DNA from: Metallococcus carri
GTDB lineage: Bacteria; Actinomycetota; Actinomycetes; Actinomycetales; Dermatophilaceae
DNA: 64,000 nucleotides
Assembly: GCF_011440275.1 (NCBI RefSeq)
Contig: NZ_JAAOIV010000010.1
Coordinates: 1-64,000, forward strand
Direction of reading: 5' to 3'
Part shown: piece after piece, positions 24,536-33,042 of the stretch
Layout: each line of letters opens with the position of its first letter
Numbering within the stretch: position 1 is the first letter of the stretch
Translations under genes and position numbers: made by a program
The notes under the pieces: generated by a model
Seen by the model: the letters and a program-made list of their open reading frames with translations, nothing else
What the model was told of the DNA's origin: nothing
The model's database searches: none

Positions 24536-26377
24536 ATGACCGATCTCGCAGAACAGGTCGAGGAAGAGGTCCAGCGGACCCAGGTGACCGGGCGCGACGG
24601 CGAGCAGTCCGGCGTGCAGAAGATGACGCCCTCGGAAGCCTTCGTGGAGACCATGGTCGCCAACGGCGTCACCACGATCTTCGGCATCATGGGGTCGGCC
24701 TTCATGGATGCGATGGACATCTTCGCGCCGGCCGGCATCCGGCTGATCCCGGTCGTGCACGAGCAGGGTGCCGCGCACATGGCCGACGGTTATGCGCGGG
24801 TGAGCGGCAAGCACGGCGTCTGCATCGGCCAGAACGGCCCGGGCATCAGCAACTGCGTCACCGCGATCGCGGCGGCCTTCTGGGCGCACAGCCCGGTCGT
24901 CATCGTCACCCCGGAGACCGGCTCGATGGGCATCGGCCTCGGCGGCTTCCAGGAGGCCCACCAGCTGCCGATGTTCGCCGAGTTCACCAAATACCAGGGG
25001 CATGTCAACAACCCCAAGCGGATGGCCGAGCTGACTGCGCGCTGCTTCGACCGGGCCAAGTCCGAGATGGGTCCGACCCAGCTCAACATCCCGCGCGACT
25101 TCTTCTATGGCGAGCTCGAGACCGAGATCCCGCAGCCGCAGGTGCTCGACCGGGGCCCCGGCGGCAGCAAGAGTCTCGACGAGGCCGCCGAGCTGCTCGC
25201 CCAGGCCAAAAACCCGGTGATCGTCTCCGGTGGTGGCGTGGTGATGGCCGACGGTGTGGCCGAGTGCATCGCGCTCGCCGAGCGGCTCGGCGCCCCGGTC
25301 GTCAACTCCTACCAGCACAACGACAGCTTCCCCGCGAGCCACCCGCAGTGGTGCGGCCCGCTCGGCTACCAGGGCTCCAAGGCCGGCATGAAGCTGATCA
25401 GCGAGGCCGATGTCGTGCTCGCGCTCGGCACCCGGCTCGGCCCGTTCGGCACGCTGCCGCAGCACGGCATGGACTACTGGCCCAAGGACGCCAAGATCAT
25501 CCAGGTCGACGCCGACCACACCATGCTCGGCCTGGTCAAGAAGATCTCGGTCGGCATCTGCGGCGACGCCAAGCAGGCCGCTGAGGCGCTGCTCGAGCGG
25601 CTCAAGGACCGCGAGCTCGCCTCCGACGCCACCAAGGCCGAGCGGGCGCAGCGGATCGCCGCCGAGAAGCAGGCGTGGGAGCAGGAGTTGGACGGCTGGA
25701 CCCACGAGCTCGACGACTTCAGCCTCGACATGATCGCCGAGGCCGAGCAGGAGGACGGCAACTGGCTGCACCCGCGCCAGGTGCTGCGGGAGCTGGAGAA
25801 GGCGATGCCCGAGCACGTGATGGTGTCGACCGACATCGGCAATATCAACTCGGTTGCCCACTCCTATCTGCGCTTTGAGGAGCCGCGCTCGTTCTTCGCG
25901 CCGATGAGCTTCGGCAACTGCGGGTACGCACTCCCGACGATCATCGGTGCCAAGGCCGCCGCGCCTGACCGGCCGGCCATCGCGTATGCCGGGGACGGCG
26001 CGTGGGCGATGAGCATGGTGGAGATCATGACCGCCGTCCGGCACGACATCCCCGTCACCGCGGTGGTGTTCCACAACCGGCAGTGGGGCGCGGAGAAGAA
26101 GAACCAGGTCGACTTCTACAACCGGCGCTTCGTGGCCGGCGAGCTGGACAACCCCAACTTCGCCGAGGTCGCCCAGTCCATGGGTGCCGAGGGCGTGCGG
26201 GTCGACCAGCTCGACCAGGTCGGTCCGGCGCTCAAGGCCGCCATCGACGCCCAGATGAACGAGGGCAAGACCACGGTCATCGAGATCATGTGCACCCGCG
26301 AGTTGGGTGACCCGTTCCGTCGGGACGCGCTGGCCAAGCCGGTGCGCTTGTTGAAGAAGTACCAGGACTACGTCTGA
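24536..26377 (+). CDS. xsc: sulfoacetaldehyde acetyltransferase
   Basis: 613-residue ThDP enzyme that cleaves sulfoacetaldehyde with phosphate to acetyl phosphate and sulfite. Against acetolactate synthase it has Xsc-type segments: GIMGSAFMDAMDIF, VHEQGAAHMADGYAR with the ThDP-activating Glu, YQHNDSFPASHP, GYQGSKAGMKLI and GMDYWPKDAKIIQVD. The ThDP/Mg motif starts at G486-D487-G488. About 25 residues before the usual N-terminus are additional. ATG 24536 has AAGGAGG 7 nt upstream; the longer open frame overlaps the promoter. This is the key gene of the taurine route. Confidence 0.95.
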   Translation: MTDLAEQVEEEVQRTQVTGRDGEQSGVQKMTPSEAFVETMVANGVTTIFGIMGSAFMDAMDIFAPAGIRLIPVVHEQGAAHMADGYARVSGKHGVCIGQNGPGISNCVTAIAAAFWAHSPVVIVTPETGSMGIGLGGFQEAHQLPMFAEFTKYQGHVNNPKRMAELTARCFDRAKSEMGPTQLNIPRDFFYGELETEIPQPQVLDRGPGGSKSLDEAAELLAQAKNPVIVSGGGVVMADGVAECIALAERLGAPVVNSYQHNDSFPASHPQWCGPLGYQGSKAGMKLISEADVVLALGTRLGPFGTLPQHGMDYWPKDAKIIQVDADHTMLGLVKKISVGICGDAKQAAEALLERLKDRELASDATKAERAQRIAAEKQAWEQELDGWTHELDDFSLDMIAEAEQEDGNWLHPRQVLRELEKAMPEHVMVSTDIGNINSVAHSYLRFEEPRSFFAPMSFGNCGYALPTIIGAKAAAPDRPAIAYAGDGAWAMSMVEIMTAVRHDIPVTAVVFHNRQWGAEKKNQVDFYNRRFVAGELDNPNFAEVAQSMGAEGVRVDQLDQVGPALKAAIDAQMNEGKTTVIEIMCTRELGDPFRRDALAKPVRLLKKYQDYV

Positions 26378-26382
26378 CCAGC

Positions 26383-26416
26383 ATTCGGGCGGCCGGCATA
26401 CGCCGGCCGCCCGAAT
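26383..26416. terminator. perfect 15-bp hairpin after xsc
   Basis: ATTCGGGCGGCCGGC (26383-26397), loop ATAC, then GCCGGCCGCCCGAAT (26402-26416). Only CC-TT follows, so it may be a T-poor terminator or an RNA-stabilising hairpin between xsc and the permease. Confidence 0.75.
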
Positions 26417-26488
26417 CCTTGGCACCCCACGAACGCAACGAGGCGGATGCGTTCGCGAAGGAGACCGGCCGCCATACGGAAGGCAGAC

Positions 26489-28021
26489 ATGACCGCGACC
26501 GAAGAACACCAGCGGGTCAGCGACAACCCCGAGGACAGTGGCCTCGGCAAGGGCCTGAAGCAACGACACATGAACCTGATCGCCCTCGGCGGGGTGATCG
26601 GCGCCGGGCTGTTCGTCGGCTCCGGCGTGGTCATCTCGCAGGCGGGCCCGGCGGCGATCGTGTCCTTCCTGATCGCCGGCATGATCACCGTGCTGATCAT
26701 GCGGATGCTCGCCGAGATGGCGGTGAACCGTCCCGCGCTCGGCTCGTTCTACATCTACGCCCGCGAATCCCTCGGCGCCAGAGGCGGATTCGCGGTCGGC
26801 TGGATGTATTGGTATTTCTTCGTGATCGTCGTGGCCGTCGAGGCCGTGGCCGGCGCGCGGATCCTGCAGCTGTGGGCGCCAGGGGTGCCGCTGTGGGTCT
26901 TCAGTCTCGGGCTGATGATCGTGTTGACCGGCACCAACATGGTCTCGGCGCGTTCCTACGGCGAGTTCGAGTACTGGTTCTCCTCGATCAAGGTCGTCGC
27001 GATCATCCTGTTCCTGCTGGCCGGCATCCTGTGGATCACCGGCGCGTGGCCGCACTCGACACCGGGCCTGGGCAATCTGGTCAACCACAGCGGGTTCGCG
27101 CCGCTCGGCTGGGGTGCGGTGCTCGCGGCGGTCGTGCCGTGCGTGGCGTTCTACACCGGCGCCGAGATCGTGACGATCGCCGCAGCGGAGTCCGAGGAGC
27201 CCGAGACCGCGATCCACAAGGCATTGCGCTCGATCATCGTGCGCGTGGTCACCTTCTACGTCGGGTCGATCTTCATCGTCGTGTCCGTGCAGGCGTGGAA
27301 CGCCCAGGGCGTCAGCGTCAGCCCGTATGCCGCGACGCTGCGCGTCCTCAACATCCCCGGCGTGACCACGATCATGAACCTCATCGTGCTGACCGCGGTG
27401 TTGTCCTGCCTCAACTCGGCGCTCTACACCAGCTCGCGGATGCTCTTCGCCCTCACCCGGCACGGGGATGCTCCGCAGGCGTTCACCAAGCTGTCGAGCA
27501 GCGGCGTGCCGCGCCGGGCCATCCTCGCCGGCACCGTGCTGGGCTTCGTGTCGGTGATCGCGGCCTACCTGTCGCCGGACAAGGTCTTCGCCTTCCTCAT
27601 CAACAGCTACGGCGCGGTGGCGCTGTTCGTCTACCTGGCGATCGCCCTCGCGCAGGTGGTGCTGCGGCGCGACCTGGAGCGCACCCGCGGCACCGACCAG
27701 GTGCGGCTGAAGATGTGGCTCTTCCCCGGCCTCAGCTATCTCACCATCGCGCTGATGTTCGTCGTGATCCTCGCGATGGCGTTCATCCGCGACACCCGCA
27801 GCCAGTTCTGGCTGTCGCTGCTGACCCTCGCCCTGATCCTCGGTGCTTACGAGATCCGCCGCCGCCGCGCACCGGTCGACGAACCGGCCGGTGTCACCGC
27901 CACCGGCAAGCGCAAGGGCTACCTCCAGGCGCCGGCGTTGTCGCTGCAGGAGGTGCCGGACAAGCCGGTCGGGCGGCGCCGGAGCACGCGCCGGTCCGGT
28001 GAACAATCCCCGGAGGACTGA
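26489..28021 (+). CDS. amino acid permease (APC superfamily, AAT family)
   Basis: 510 residues, about 12 transmembrane helices. The AAT/GABA-permease start LKQRHMNLIALGGVIGAGLFVGSG is clear, followed by AEMAVNRPALGSFYIYARE and NSALYTSSRMLFALTRHGDAP. Family members import GABA, alanine, asparagine and similar compounds. Downstream of xsc, taurine, alanine or a related amino sulfonate is a plausible substrate (inference). Start ATG 26489 has GGAAGG upstream; 14 extra in-frame residues upstream are unlikely. The C-terminal 50 residues are basic and cytoplasmic. Confidence 0.88.
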   Translation: MTATEEHQRVSDNPEDSGLGKGLKQRHMNLIALGGVIGAGLFVGSGVVISQAGPAAIVSFLIAGMITVLIMRMLAEMAVNRPALGSFYIYARESLGARGGFAVGWMYWYFFVIVVAVEAVAGARILQLWAPGVPLWVFSLGLMIVLTGTNMVSARSYGEFEYWFSSIKVVAIILFLLAGILWITGAWPHSTPGLGNLVNHSGFAPLGWGAVLAAVVPCVAFYTGAEIVTIAAAESEEPETAIHKALRSIIVRVVTFYVGSIFIVVSVQAWNAQGVSVSPYAATLRVLNIPGVTTIMNLIVLTAVLSCLNSALYTSSRMLFALTRHGDAPQAFTKLSSSGVPRRAILAGTVLGFVSVIAAYLSPDKVFAFLINSYGAVALFVYLAIALAQVVLRRDLERTRGTDQVRLKMWLFPGLSYLTIALMFVVILAMAFIRDTRSQFWLSLLTLALILGAYEIRRRRAPVDEPAGVTATGKRKGYLQAPALSLQEVPDKPVGRRRSTRRSGEQSPED

Positions 28022-28071
28022 GCGGTATGACGAAGGGGCCGAGTGCCCTTTCGATGTGGTCCACCGAGGAA

Positions 28072-28150
28072 GTCGCCATTGTGGAGACTTTTGGTGCGCT
28101 GAACCCGGCGGTCCGCTCTCAACGTCGCCATGATGGAGAGTTTTGGTGCG
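28072..28150 (+). repeat. two hairpin-plus-T-tract elements, 52 bp apart
   Basis: GTCGCCA-TTG-TGGAGAC (28072-28088) then TTTTGGTGCG, and GTCGCCA-TGA-TGGAGAG (28124-28140) then TTTTGGTGCGGG. Same family as at 15.6 kb and again in a convergent gap. Confidence 0.78.
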
Positions 28151-28160
28151 GGTATGACGA

Positions 28161-28192
28161 AGGGGCCGGGTTCCGCACGGAACCCGGCCCCT
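28161..28192. terminator. bidirectional hairpin between permease and fadE5
   Basis: AGGGGCCGGGTTCCG (28161-28175), 2-nt loop, CGGAACCCGGCCCCT (28178-28192): a perfect 15-bp stem between convergent genes. It is preceded by GGTATGACGA, as is the hairpin at 10.1 kb. Confidence 0.82.
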
Positions 28193-28229
28193 CGCCATAC
28201 ACCGGGAATCCCGGCGCGTCCCCCGAGCC

Positions 28230-30086
28230 TTAGAAGGCCTCTTCGGGCAGTTCCATCAGTGACAGGTCGGTGCTCTCCACGATCGCGCGCTCGGCGGCGA
28301 GCCGGGGCAGCACGGTCTGGGCGAAGAACTTCGCCGCGGCGACCTTGCCGGTGTAGAACGCATCGTCCTTGCCGGCGTCACCGGCATCGAGGCGCGCCTG
28401 GGCCACCTCGGCCTGGCGCAGCAACAGCCAGCCGATCACCAGGTCTCCCGCGGCGAGCAGGAAGCGGCTGGAGTTGAGGCCGACCTTGTAGATCGACGTC
28501 GGGTCGCCCTGGGTGGAGTTCATCGCGGTCATGCCGAGGTTTTCCAGCATGCCCTGGACGTTCTCCATTGCGGTGCCGAGCAATTCGCGCTCGGTCTGCA
28601 GGCTGTCGTTGCCGGCGCCGCCCTTGACGGTCTGCAGGATCTGCTCGGCGAGGGCGCCGATCGCGACGAACTGGTCGCGCAGGATCTTGCGGAAGAAGAA
28701 GTCGAGGCTCTGGATGGCGGTCGTGCCTTCGTAGAGCGTGTCGATCTTGGCGTCGCGCACGTACTGCTCGATCGGGTACTCCTGCAGGAAGCCCGAGCCA
28801 CCGAAGGTCTGCAGCGACTCGGTGCCGAGCAGCACCCACGCGCGCTCGGAGCCGACGCCCTTGACGATCGGCAGGAGCAGGTCGTTGAGCCGCACCGCCA
28901 TCGCCGCGGTCGACCCCTCGGCCGGCTGCTCCGCGCCGGTGGCGAGGAACTCCGCGTCCACCGTGTCCTGCTGGCAGGCGGTGTAGAGCACCAGCGCACG
29001 CAGGCCCTCGGCATACGCCTTCTGCAGCATCAGGCTGCGGCGCACGTCCGGGTGGTGGGTGATGGTGACGCGCGGTGCGTCCTTGGCCGGGGTGGTCATG
29101 TCGGCGCCCTGGACGCGGTTCTTGGCGTAGTCGAGCGCGTTGAGATAACCGCTCGACAAGGTTGCAATCGCCTTGGTGCCCACCAGCATTCGCGCGTGCT
29201 CGATGACGCGGAACATCTGCGCGATGCCGTCGTGCACGTCGCCGAGCAGGGTGCCGACGGCCGGCTCCTTGTCGCCGAAGGTGAGCTCGCAGGTGGTCGA
29301 CACCTTCAAGCCCATCTTCTTCTCGACATTGGTCGTGTAGACGCCATTACGCTCGCCGAGCTCGCCGGTCTCAAGGTCGACGTGGAACTTGGGCACGATG
29401 AACAGTGACAAGCCCTTGGTGCCCGGGCCGGCACCCTCGGGGCGGGCGAGCACGAAGTGGATGATGTTGTCGACCATGTCCGACTCGGCCGAGGTGATGA
29501 ACCGCTTGACGCCGGTGATGTGCCAGGTGCCGTCGGGCTGCTGCACGGCCTTGGTGCGGCCGGCGCCGACGTCGGAGCCGGCGTCCGGCTCGGTCAACAC
29601 CATCGTGCAGTGCCAGCCCTGGTCGACGATGTGCTGGGCGAGCTTCTTCTGCTCGTCGGTGCCGAGCAGGTAGAGCAGCCGGCCGAAGGAGTAGGACGCG
29701 GCATACATCGCGATGGCCGGGTTGGCGCCGAGGACCATCTCGTTCATCGCCCACTTCAGCGAGGGCGGGGCGACGGTGCCGCCGAGCTCCTCGTTGACGT
29801 CGACGCTCCAAAAGCCGCTGTCACGGTAGGCCTGGTAGCTCTTCTTGAAGGCCTCGGGGATCTGCACCTCGGTGGTCGCCGGGTCGTAGACCGGCGGGGT
29901 GCGGTCGCCGTCGACGAAGCTCGCGGCCAGGTCCTGCTCGGCCAGCCGGGACATCTCCTTGAGCATCTCGCGCGCGGTGTCGGTGTCGAGGTCGGCATAC
30001 GGCCCGTGCCCGAGGACCTCCTCACGCCCGAAGACCTCGAAGAGATTGAACTCCAGGTCGCGCAGGTTGCTCTTGTAGTGGCTCAT
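28230..30086 (-). CDS. fadE5: acyl-CoA dehydrogenase, FadE5 type
   Basis: 618 residues, longer than ordinary acyl-CoA dehydrogenases because of N- and C-terminal extensions, as in M. tuberculosis FadE5 (about 611 aa), which it follows from [20 protein letters not shown] onward. FAD contacts are in [15 protein letters not shown] and [12 protein letters not shown]; the catalytic Glu is in YEGTTAIQS near residue 440. It catalyses the first oxidation of fatty acyl-CoA in beta-oxidation and passes electrons to ETF; the probable membrane acceptor EtfD is encoded at 47.8 kb. GAGGAA precedes the ATG. The two palindromes upstream suggest TetR-type control. Confidence 0.93.
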   Translation of the reverse strand: MSHYKSNLRDLEFNLFEVFGREEVLGHGPYADLDTDTAREMLKEMSRLAEQDLAASFVDGDRTPPVYDPATTEVQIPEAFKKSYQAYRDSGFWSVDVNEELGGTVAPPSLKWAMNEMVLGANPAIAMYAASYSFGRLLYLLGTDEQKKLAQHIVDQGWHCTMVLTEPDAGSDVGAGRTKAVQQPDGTWHITGVKRFITSAESDMVDNIIHFVLARPEGAGPGTKGLSLFIVPKFHVDLETGELGERNGVYTTNVEKKMGLKVSTTCELTFGDKEPAVGTLLGDVHDGIAQMFRVIEHARMLVGTKAIATLSSGYLNALDYAKNRVQGADMTTPAKDAPRVTITHHPDVRRSLMLQKAYAEGLRALVLYTACQQDTVDAEFLATGAEQPAEGSTAAMAVRLNDLLLPIVKGVGSERAWVLLGTESLQTFGGSGFLQEYPIEQYVRDAKIDTLYEGTTAIQSLDFFFRKILRDQFVAIGALAEQILQTVKGGAGNDSLQTERELLGTAMENVQGMLENLGMTAMNSTQGDPTSIYKVGLNSSRFLLAAGDLVIGWLLLRQAEVAQARLDAGDAGKDDAFYTGKVAAAKFFAQTVLPRLAAERAIVESTDLSLMELPEEAF

Positions 30087-30135
30087 CGTTCCTCGCTCCG
30101 GCGGCCCCCGGGACCGCGTCTCTACCGGAAAGTTC

Positions 30136-30170
30136 TACTGCTCAGTAACAAGGATGCTACTCGGCAGTAG
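30136..30170. promoter_or_regulatory. two palindromic operators between fadE5 and the Fur gene
   Basis: TACTG-CT-CAGTA (30136-30147) and CTACT-CGGC-AGTAG (30157-30170). Their centres are 22 bp apart, two helical turns, as expected for cooperative binding of a TetR-type fatty-acid regulator. No such regulator gene is adjacent. Confidence 0.6.
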
Positions 30171-30193
30171 TTCTGCGCAAGCTTCCGGCCGGT

Positions 30194-30199
30194 TCACAA
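30194..30199 (+). promoter_or_regulatory. -10 box of a leaderless promoter (Fur family gene)
   Basis: CACAAT followed by 7 nt and GTG 30207. Confidence 0.45.
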
Positions 30200-30206
30200 T
30201 GGCTGG

Positions 30207-30650
30207 GTGGCGGACGAACGGGCGGTCGAGTCGGCGGTCGCGCAGTTGCGCGCCGCCGGTGAGCGGGTAACGCCTGCGCGGCGGGCGGTGCTCGAAGTGC
30301 TGGCCGCCGCGGAGGCACACCTGGACGCAGAGCGGGTCGCCGGCCAGCTTGAGCAGGTCCACCGGGCGACCGTCTATCGCACCCTGCAGTCGCTCGCCGA
30401 ACTCGGCGTCATCTCGCACACGCATGTGCCCGACGGCGGCACGATCTACCACCTGCGCGGTCGTGAGCATGCCCACGCCCACCTGCAGTGCGCGCGCTGT
30501 CAGGCCGTCGTCGACATACCGGTGCAGTGGCTCGACCCGCTGCGGGCGCGGGTCGAGCGCGAGACCGGCTTCCTGCTCGCCCCTGATCACGCCGCTCTGC
30601 TCGGAGTGTGCGCGGACTGCCGTGCGCGCGAGGCTTCGATGGCACAGTGA
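30207..30650 (+). CDS. Fur-family metalloregulator
   Basis: 147 residues. Winged helix at about 5-80 (RVTPARRAVLEVLAAAEAHLDAE, HRATVYRTLQSLAELGVI) and a dimerisation domain with HAHAHLQCARCQAVVDI and CADCRA, i.e. two CxxC pairs for structural zinc. The HAHAHLQC segment holds regulatory metal ligands. Fe, Zn and peroxide-sensing members cannot be separated reliably; the short length and HAHAH resemble Zur/FurB-type proteins. It precedes the PEBP gene by 5 nt, but that gene has its own leaderless signal. Confidence 0.88.
   Translation: MADERAVESAVAQLRAAGERVTPARRAVLEVLAAAEAHLDAERVAGQLEQVHRATVYRTLQSLAELGVISHTHVPDGGTIYHLRGREHAHAHLQCARCQAVVDIPVQWLDPLRARVERETGFLLAPDHAALLGVCADCRAREASMAQ
30643..30648 (+). 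promoter_or_regulatory. -10 box of a leaderless promoter (PEBP gene)
   Basis: CACAGT, inside the end of the Fur gene, followed by 7 nt and ATG 30656. Confidence 0.4.
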
Positions 30651-30655
30651 TCGGT

Positions 30656-31189
30656 ATGACGAATCTGCAGCGCCCCCAGGGCCCGAACCCTTACGACCTT
30701 CTCCCGCAGCTGCCGTCTTTCACGCTGAGCAGCGACGACGTCACCGACGGCGAGCGCCTCAAGGAGGGCCAGGTCGCCTCCGGCGGCAACACCTCGCCCC
30801 AGCTGTCGTGGTCCGGTGCGCCCGAAGGCACCAAGTCGTATGTCGTGACCTGCTTCGACCCCGACGCCCCGACCCCGTCCGGCTATTGGCACTGGGTGCT
30901 GGTCGACCTGCCCGCCGATGTCACCTCGCTCGAGGCAGGAGCCGGAGACCCGTCAAAGTCGTTGCCGGGCAACGCTTTTCACGTCAAGACTGACGGCGGG
31001 GCGCTCGGTTTCGAAGGCGCCGCGCCGCCCGAGGGTGAGCCCTTCGACCACCGCTACTACTTCGCCGTGTATGCCGTGGGCGAGGAGTCGCTCGGTGTGC
31101 CGAAGGACGCCTCGCCCGCGGTGGTGAACTTCAACCTGGCATTCAAGGCGGTCGGCCGGGCGGTCATCAGCGGCACCTACTCCGCCTGA
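30656..31189 (+). CDS. YbhB/YbcL-family PEBP-like protein
   Basis: 177 residues of the phosphatidylethanolamine-binding protein fold. The anion pocket motifs are CFDPDAPTPSGYWHWVL, with the conserved D-P-D-AP and HW, and FDHRYYFAVYAVG. Bacterial members are cytosolic or periplasmic and of unknown function. No signal peptide is seen. ATG 30656 is preferred; an upstream in-frame start would lie inside the Fur gene. Its last 13 bp overlap the convergent racemase gene. Confidence 0.9.
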   Translation: MTNLQRPQGPNPYDLLPQLPSFTLSSDDVTDGERLKEGQVASGGNTSPQLSWSGAPEGTKSYVVTCFDPDAPTPSGYWHWVLVDLPADVTSLEAGAGDPSKSLPGNAFHVKTDGGALGFEGAAPPEGEPFDHRYYFAVYAVGEESLGVPKDASPAVVNFNLAFKAVGRAVISGTYSA

Positions 31190-31890
31190 GGCTTGTCGTC
31201 GCTGGCCAGGGCGACCTCAAGTGCGGCGGCGCAGTGCAGGGCGGTCGTCGCGAAGACCGGCACCTCAAGGTCGCCGGGGCGCACGCTCAGCTCAAGCTCG
31301 GTGCAGCCCAGGACGATCCCCTGCGCACCCTGGGCGACGAGCGTCTCGGCGACCCTGACGAGTTCACGGTGCGAAGCAGGCTCGAACCGTCCGACGCACA
31401 GCTCGGCGTAGATGATCCGCTGCACCTCGTCGCGGTCTTTCGGTGCCGGCACCAGTGAGATCACACCGTGCTGGGACAGGCGGTCGCGATAGAAGTCCTG
31501 CTCCATCGTGTATGCCGTCGCGAGCAGCCCGATGCGCTCGAGCCCGGCGCCGCGGATCGCTGCGGCGGTGACGTCGCCAAGGTGCAGCACCGGCACGTCG
31601 ACCGCGTCGGCGACCGCGTCGTAGACCTTGTGCATGGTGTTCGTCGCAATGAGCAGCAGGTCCGCTCCACCGGCCTGCAGCGCCCTCGCCTCGTCGGCTA
31701 GCGCCCGCCCGGCGGCCGCCCAGTCACCCGCGGCCTGCATCGCCTCGATGGGTGCGAAGTCGACATTGGCCACGAGCAGCCGGGCCGAGTGCAGGCCACC
31801 GAGACGGTCCCGAACGCCCTCGTTGAGCAACCGGTAATAGTGCGCCGTGGACTCCCAGCTCATCCCGCCGATGATCCCGATCCGTCGCAT
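31177..31890 (-). CDS. aspartate/glutamate racemase family protein (YgeA-like)
   Basis: 237 residues. [21 protein letters not shown] is the typical N-terminus. TNTMHK has Thr where PLP-independent racemases usually have the first catalytic Cys, and GCTELEL retains the second Cys. The Thr/Cys pair matches the L-specific E. coli YgeA type, which racemises L-Glu or L-Asp poorly. ATG 31890 is chosen by family alignment; an in-frame ATG at 31905 adds five residues. Confidence 0.87.
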   Translation of the reverse strand: MRRIGIIGGMSWESTAHYYRLLNEGVRDRLGGLHSARLLVANVDFAPIEAMQAAGDWAAAGRALADEARALQAGGADLLLIATNTMHKVYDAVADAVDVPVLHLGDVTAAAIRGAGLERIGLLATAYTMEQDFYRDRLSQHGVISLVPAPKDRDEVQRIIYAELCVGRFEPASHRELVRVAETLVAQGAQGIVLGCTELELSVRPGDLEVPVFATTALHCAAALEVALASDDKPQAE

Positions 31891-32025
31891 GGCCGCCGCC
31901 GTCATCCACCCAGCATTCCGCACCGGCGGTCGCGCCGGGCGTGGGCGGATGTGTCCGCCGAGCGCGGCTCGGCATACGGCTTGCCCGATCTGATCGTCGT
32001 TAGTCGTGGACTGGATCGGCGCGGC

Positions 32026-32031
32026 TACGGT
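32026..32031 (+). promoter_or_regulatory. -10 box of a leaderless promoter (aroQ)
   Basis: TACGGT followed by 6 nt and GTG 32038. Confidence 0.45.
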
Positions 32032-32037
32032 GTCCGG

Positions 32038-32493
32038 GTGACGCGAACGGTGCTGGTGCTCAACGGTCCCAACCTCAACCTGCTGGGTGAGCGCGACCCG
32101 GACCAGTACGGCACGACGACCCTGGCGGACATCGAGGCGATGGTGCGCGGGGCGGCCGAGCCGCGTGGGTTCGCGGTCGAGTGGCGGCAGTCCAATCACG
32201 AGGGTGAGCTCGTCGACTGGATCCAGGAGTGGCGGCTGCAGGCGGTCGGGGTGGTGATCAACCCCGCGGCATACACGCACACGTCGGTGGCGATCCGCGA
32301 TGCGTTGGAGTTGGTGCGCGGGCCTGTGATCGAGGTGCACCTGTCGAATATCCATGAGCGAGAAGGGTTTCGACGGCATTCGTATGTCGCCGATGTCGCC
32401 GACCTGCAGATCGCGGGGGAGGGTGCACAGGGCTATGTCCGCGCCATCGACGAACTCGCCCGCCTCCTCGGCCCCGCCCCCTCCGATGGTTGA
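32038..32493 (+). CDS. aroQ: type II 3-dehydroquinate dehydratase
   Basis: 151 residues, the standard size for the dodecameric type II enzyme of the shikimate pathway. Visible are [19 protein letters not shown] with the catalytic Tyr, the lid and Arg region, [17 protein letters not shown] with substrate-binding Asn and His, and [16 protein letters not shown] with catalytic His and Glu. It stands alone here, away from other aro genes. GTG 32038 fits the leaderless signal; the frame is open upstream but the extra part is not family-like. Confidence 0.95.
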   Translation: MTRTVLVLNGPNLNLLGERDPDQYGTTTLADIEAMVRGAAEPRGFAVEWRQSNHEGELVDWIQEWRLQAVGVVINPAAYTHTSVAIRDALELVRGPVIEVHLSNIHEREGFRRHSYVADVADLQIAGEGAQGYVRAIDELARLLGPAPSDG

Positions 32494-32554
32494 GCAAGCG
32501 GAGGAGCGCAGCGACGACGCGCGTCGAAACCGCCCCCGAGTCCGCGTCGAAACC
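32486..32554. repeat. GGTTGAGC...GTCGAAACC repeat
   Basis: GGTTGAGC overlaps the aroQ stop, followed by GGAGGAGCGCAGCGACGACG and GCGTCGAAACC at 32521-32531; a second GCGTCGAAACC is at 32544-32554. Confidence 0.85.
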
Positions 32555-32638
32555 GCCCCCGCGGGGTGCCGGAATCCCTGACGTCGGCCTCGACGAGCGG
32601 CAACGGTCAGGCGCTCCGGCCATCTGGGACGCGCAGAT

Positions 32639-32760
32639 CGCCCAAGTGGGCGTTTTGTGCTGGTGGCGACCGCTTGGAGTGGCGCGGATCGCCCAACTGG
32701 GCGTTTTGTGCTGGTGGCGACCGGCTGGAGTGGCGCGGATCGCCCAAGTGGGCGTTTTGC
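32639..32760 (+). repeat. three terminator-like hairpins in a 51-bp tandem array
   Basis: CGCCCA-AG-TGGGCG (or AC loop) at 32639-32652, 32690-32703 and 32741-32754, each followed by TTTTGTGC or TTTTGCGC. The spacing is exactly 51 bp. The first two units continue TGGTGGCGACCG. The array lies between aroQ and tRNA-Gly on the opposite strand. No gene is seen between 32494 and 32798. Confidence 0.88.
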
Positions 32761-32798
32761 GCGCCGCGCTTCCTCAACCCCCGAAGACGGGGCATTCA

Positions 32799-32872
32799 TG
32801 GAGCGGGCGACGAGAATCGAACTCGCGTATTCAGCTTGGGAAGCTGATGTTCTGCCATTGAACTACGCCCGC
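32799..32872 (-). tRNA. tRNA-Gly (CCC)
   Basis: On the minus strand, acceptor GCGGGCG pairs with CGCCCGC. The anticodon arm TCAGC-TTCCCAA-GCTGA gives anticodon CCC, and GTTCGATTC forms the T-loop. The 3' CCA is encoded (32799-32801). Confidence 0.95.
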
Positions 32873-32948
32873 ATGGCGTGGGTGCCGAGGCGATTGTAAC
32901 CGCGCGGTAAACGCGTCACGATTGCTGGCACCCTCAACCATGCACGAA

Positions 32949-32964
32949 CTGGCACTGTTGCCAG
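32949..32964. promoter_or_regulatory. inverted repeat upstream of the TauCAB importer
   Basis: CTGGCA-CTGT-TGCCAG lies about 80 bp before the first importer gene and may be an operator. It does not match the palindrome at the tpa promoter. Confidence 0.4.
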
Positions 32965-33042
32965 ACCACACGGCATCCACACGATATCCGGCAGCGAACA
33001 CCGCCCCGTCCGCGGGGTGGGCGCCGCCCGAAAGGACGCCCG

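Noticed and set aside
24536-26377. Acetolactate synthase (ilvB) for the ThDP enzyme
   Set aside because: No ilvN partner, and the segments GIMGSAFMDAMDIF, YQHNDSFPASHP and GMDYWPKDAKIIQVD are Xsc-type; tpa, ald and pta are nearby.
24479-28198. A 1239-codon minus-strand open frame opposite xsc and the permease
   Set aside because: Arg/His/Asp-rich translation with no family features; it is the antisense shadow of two well-recognised genes, as expected at high GC.
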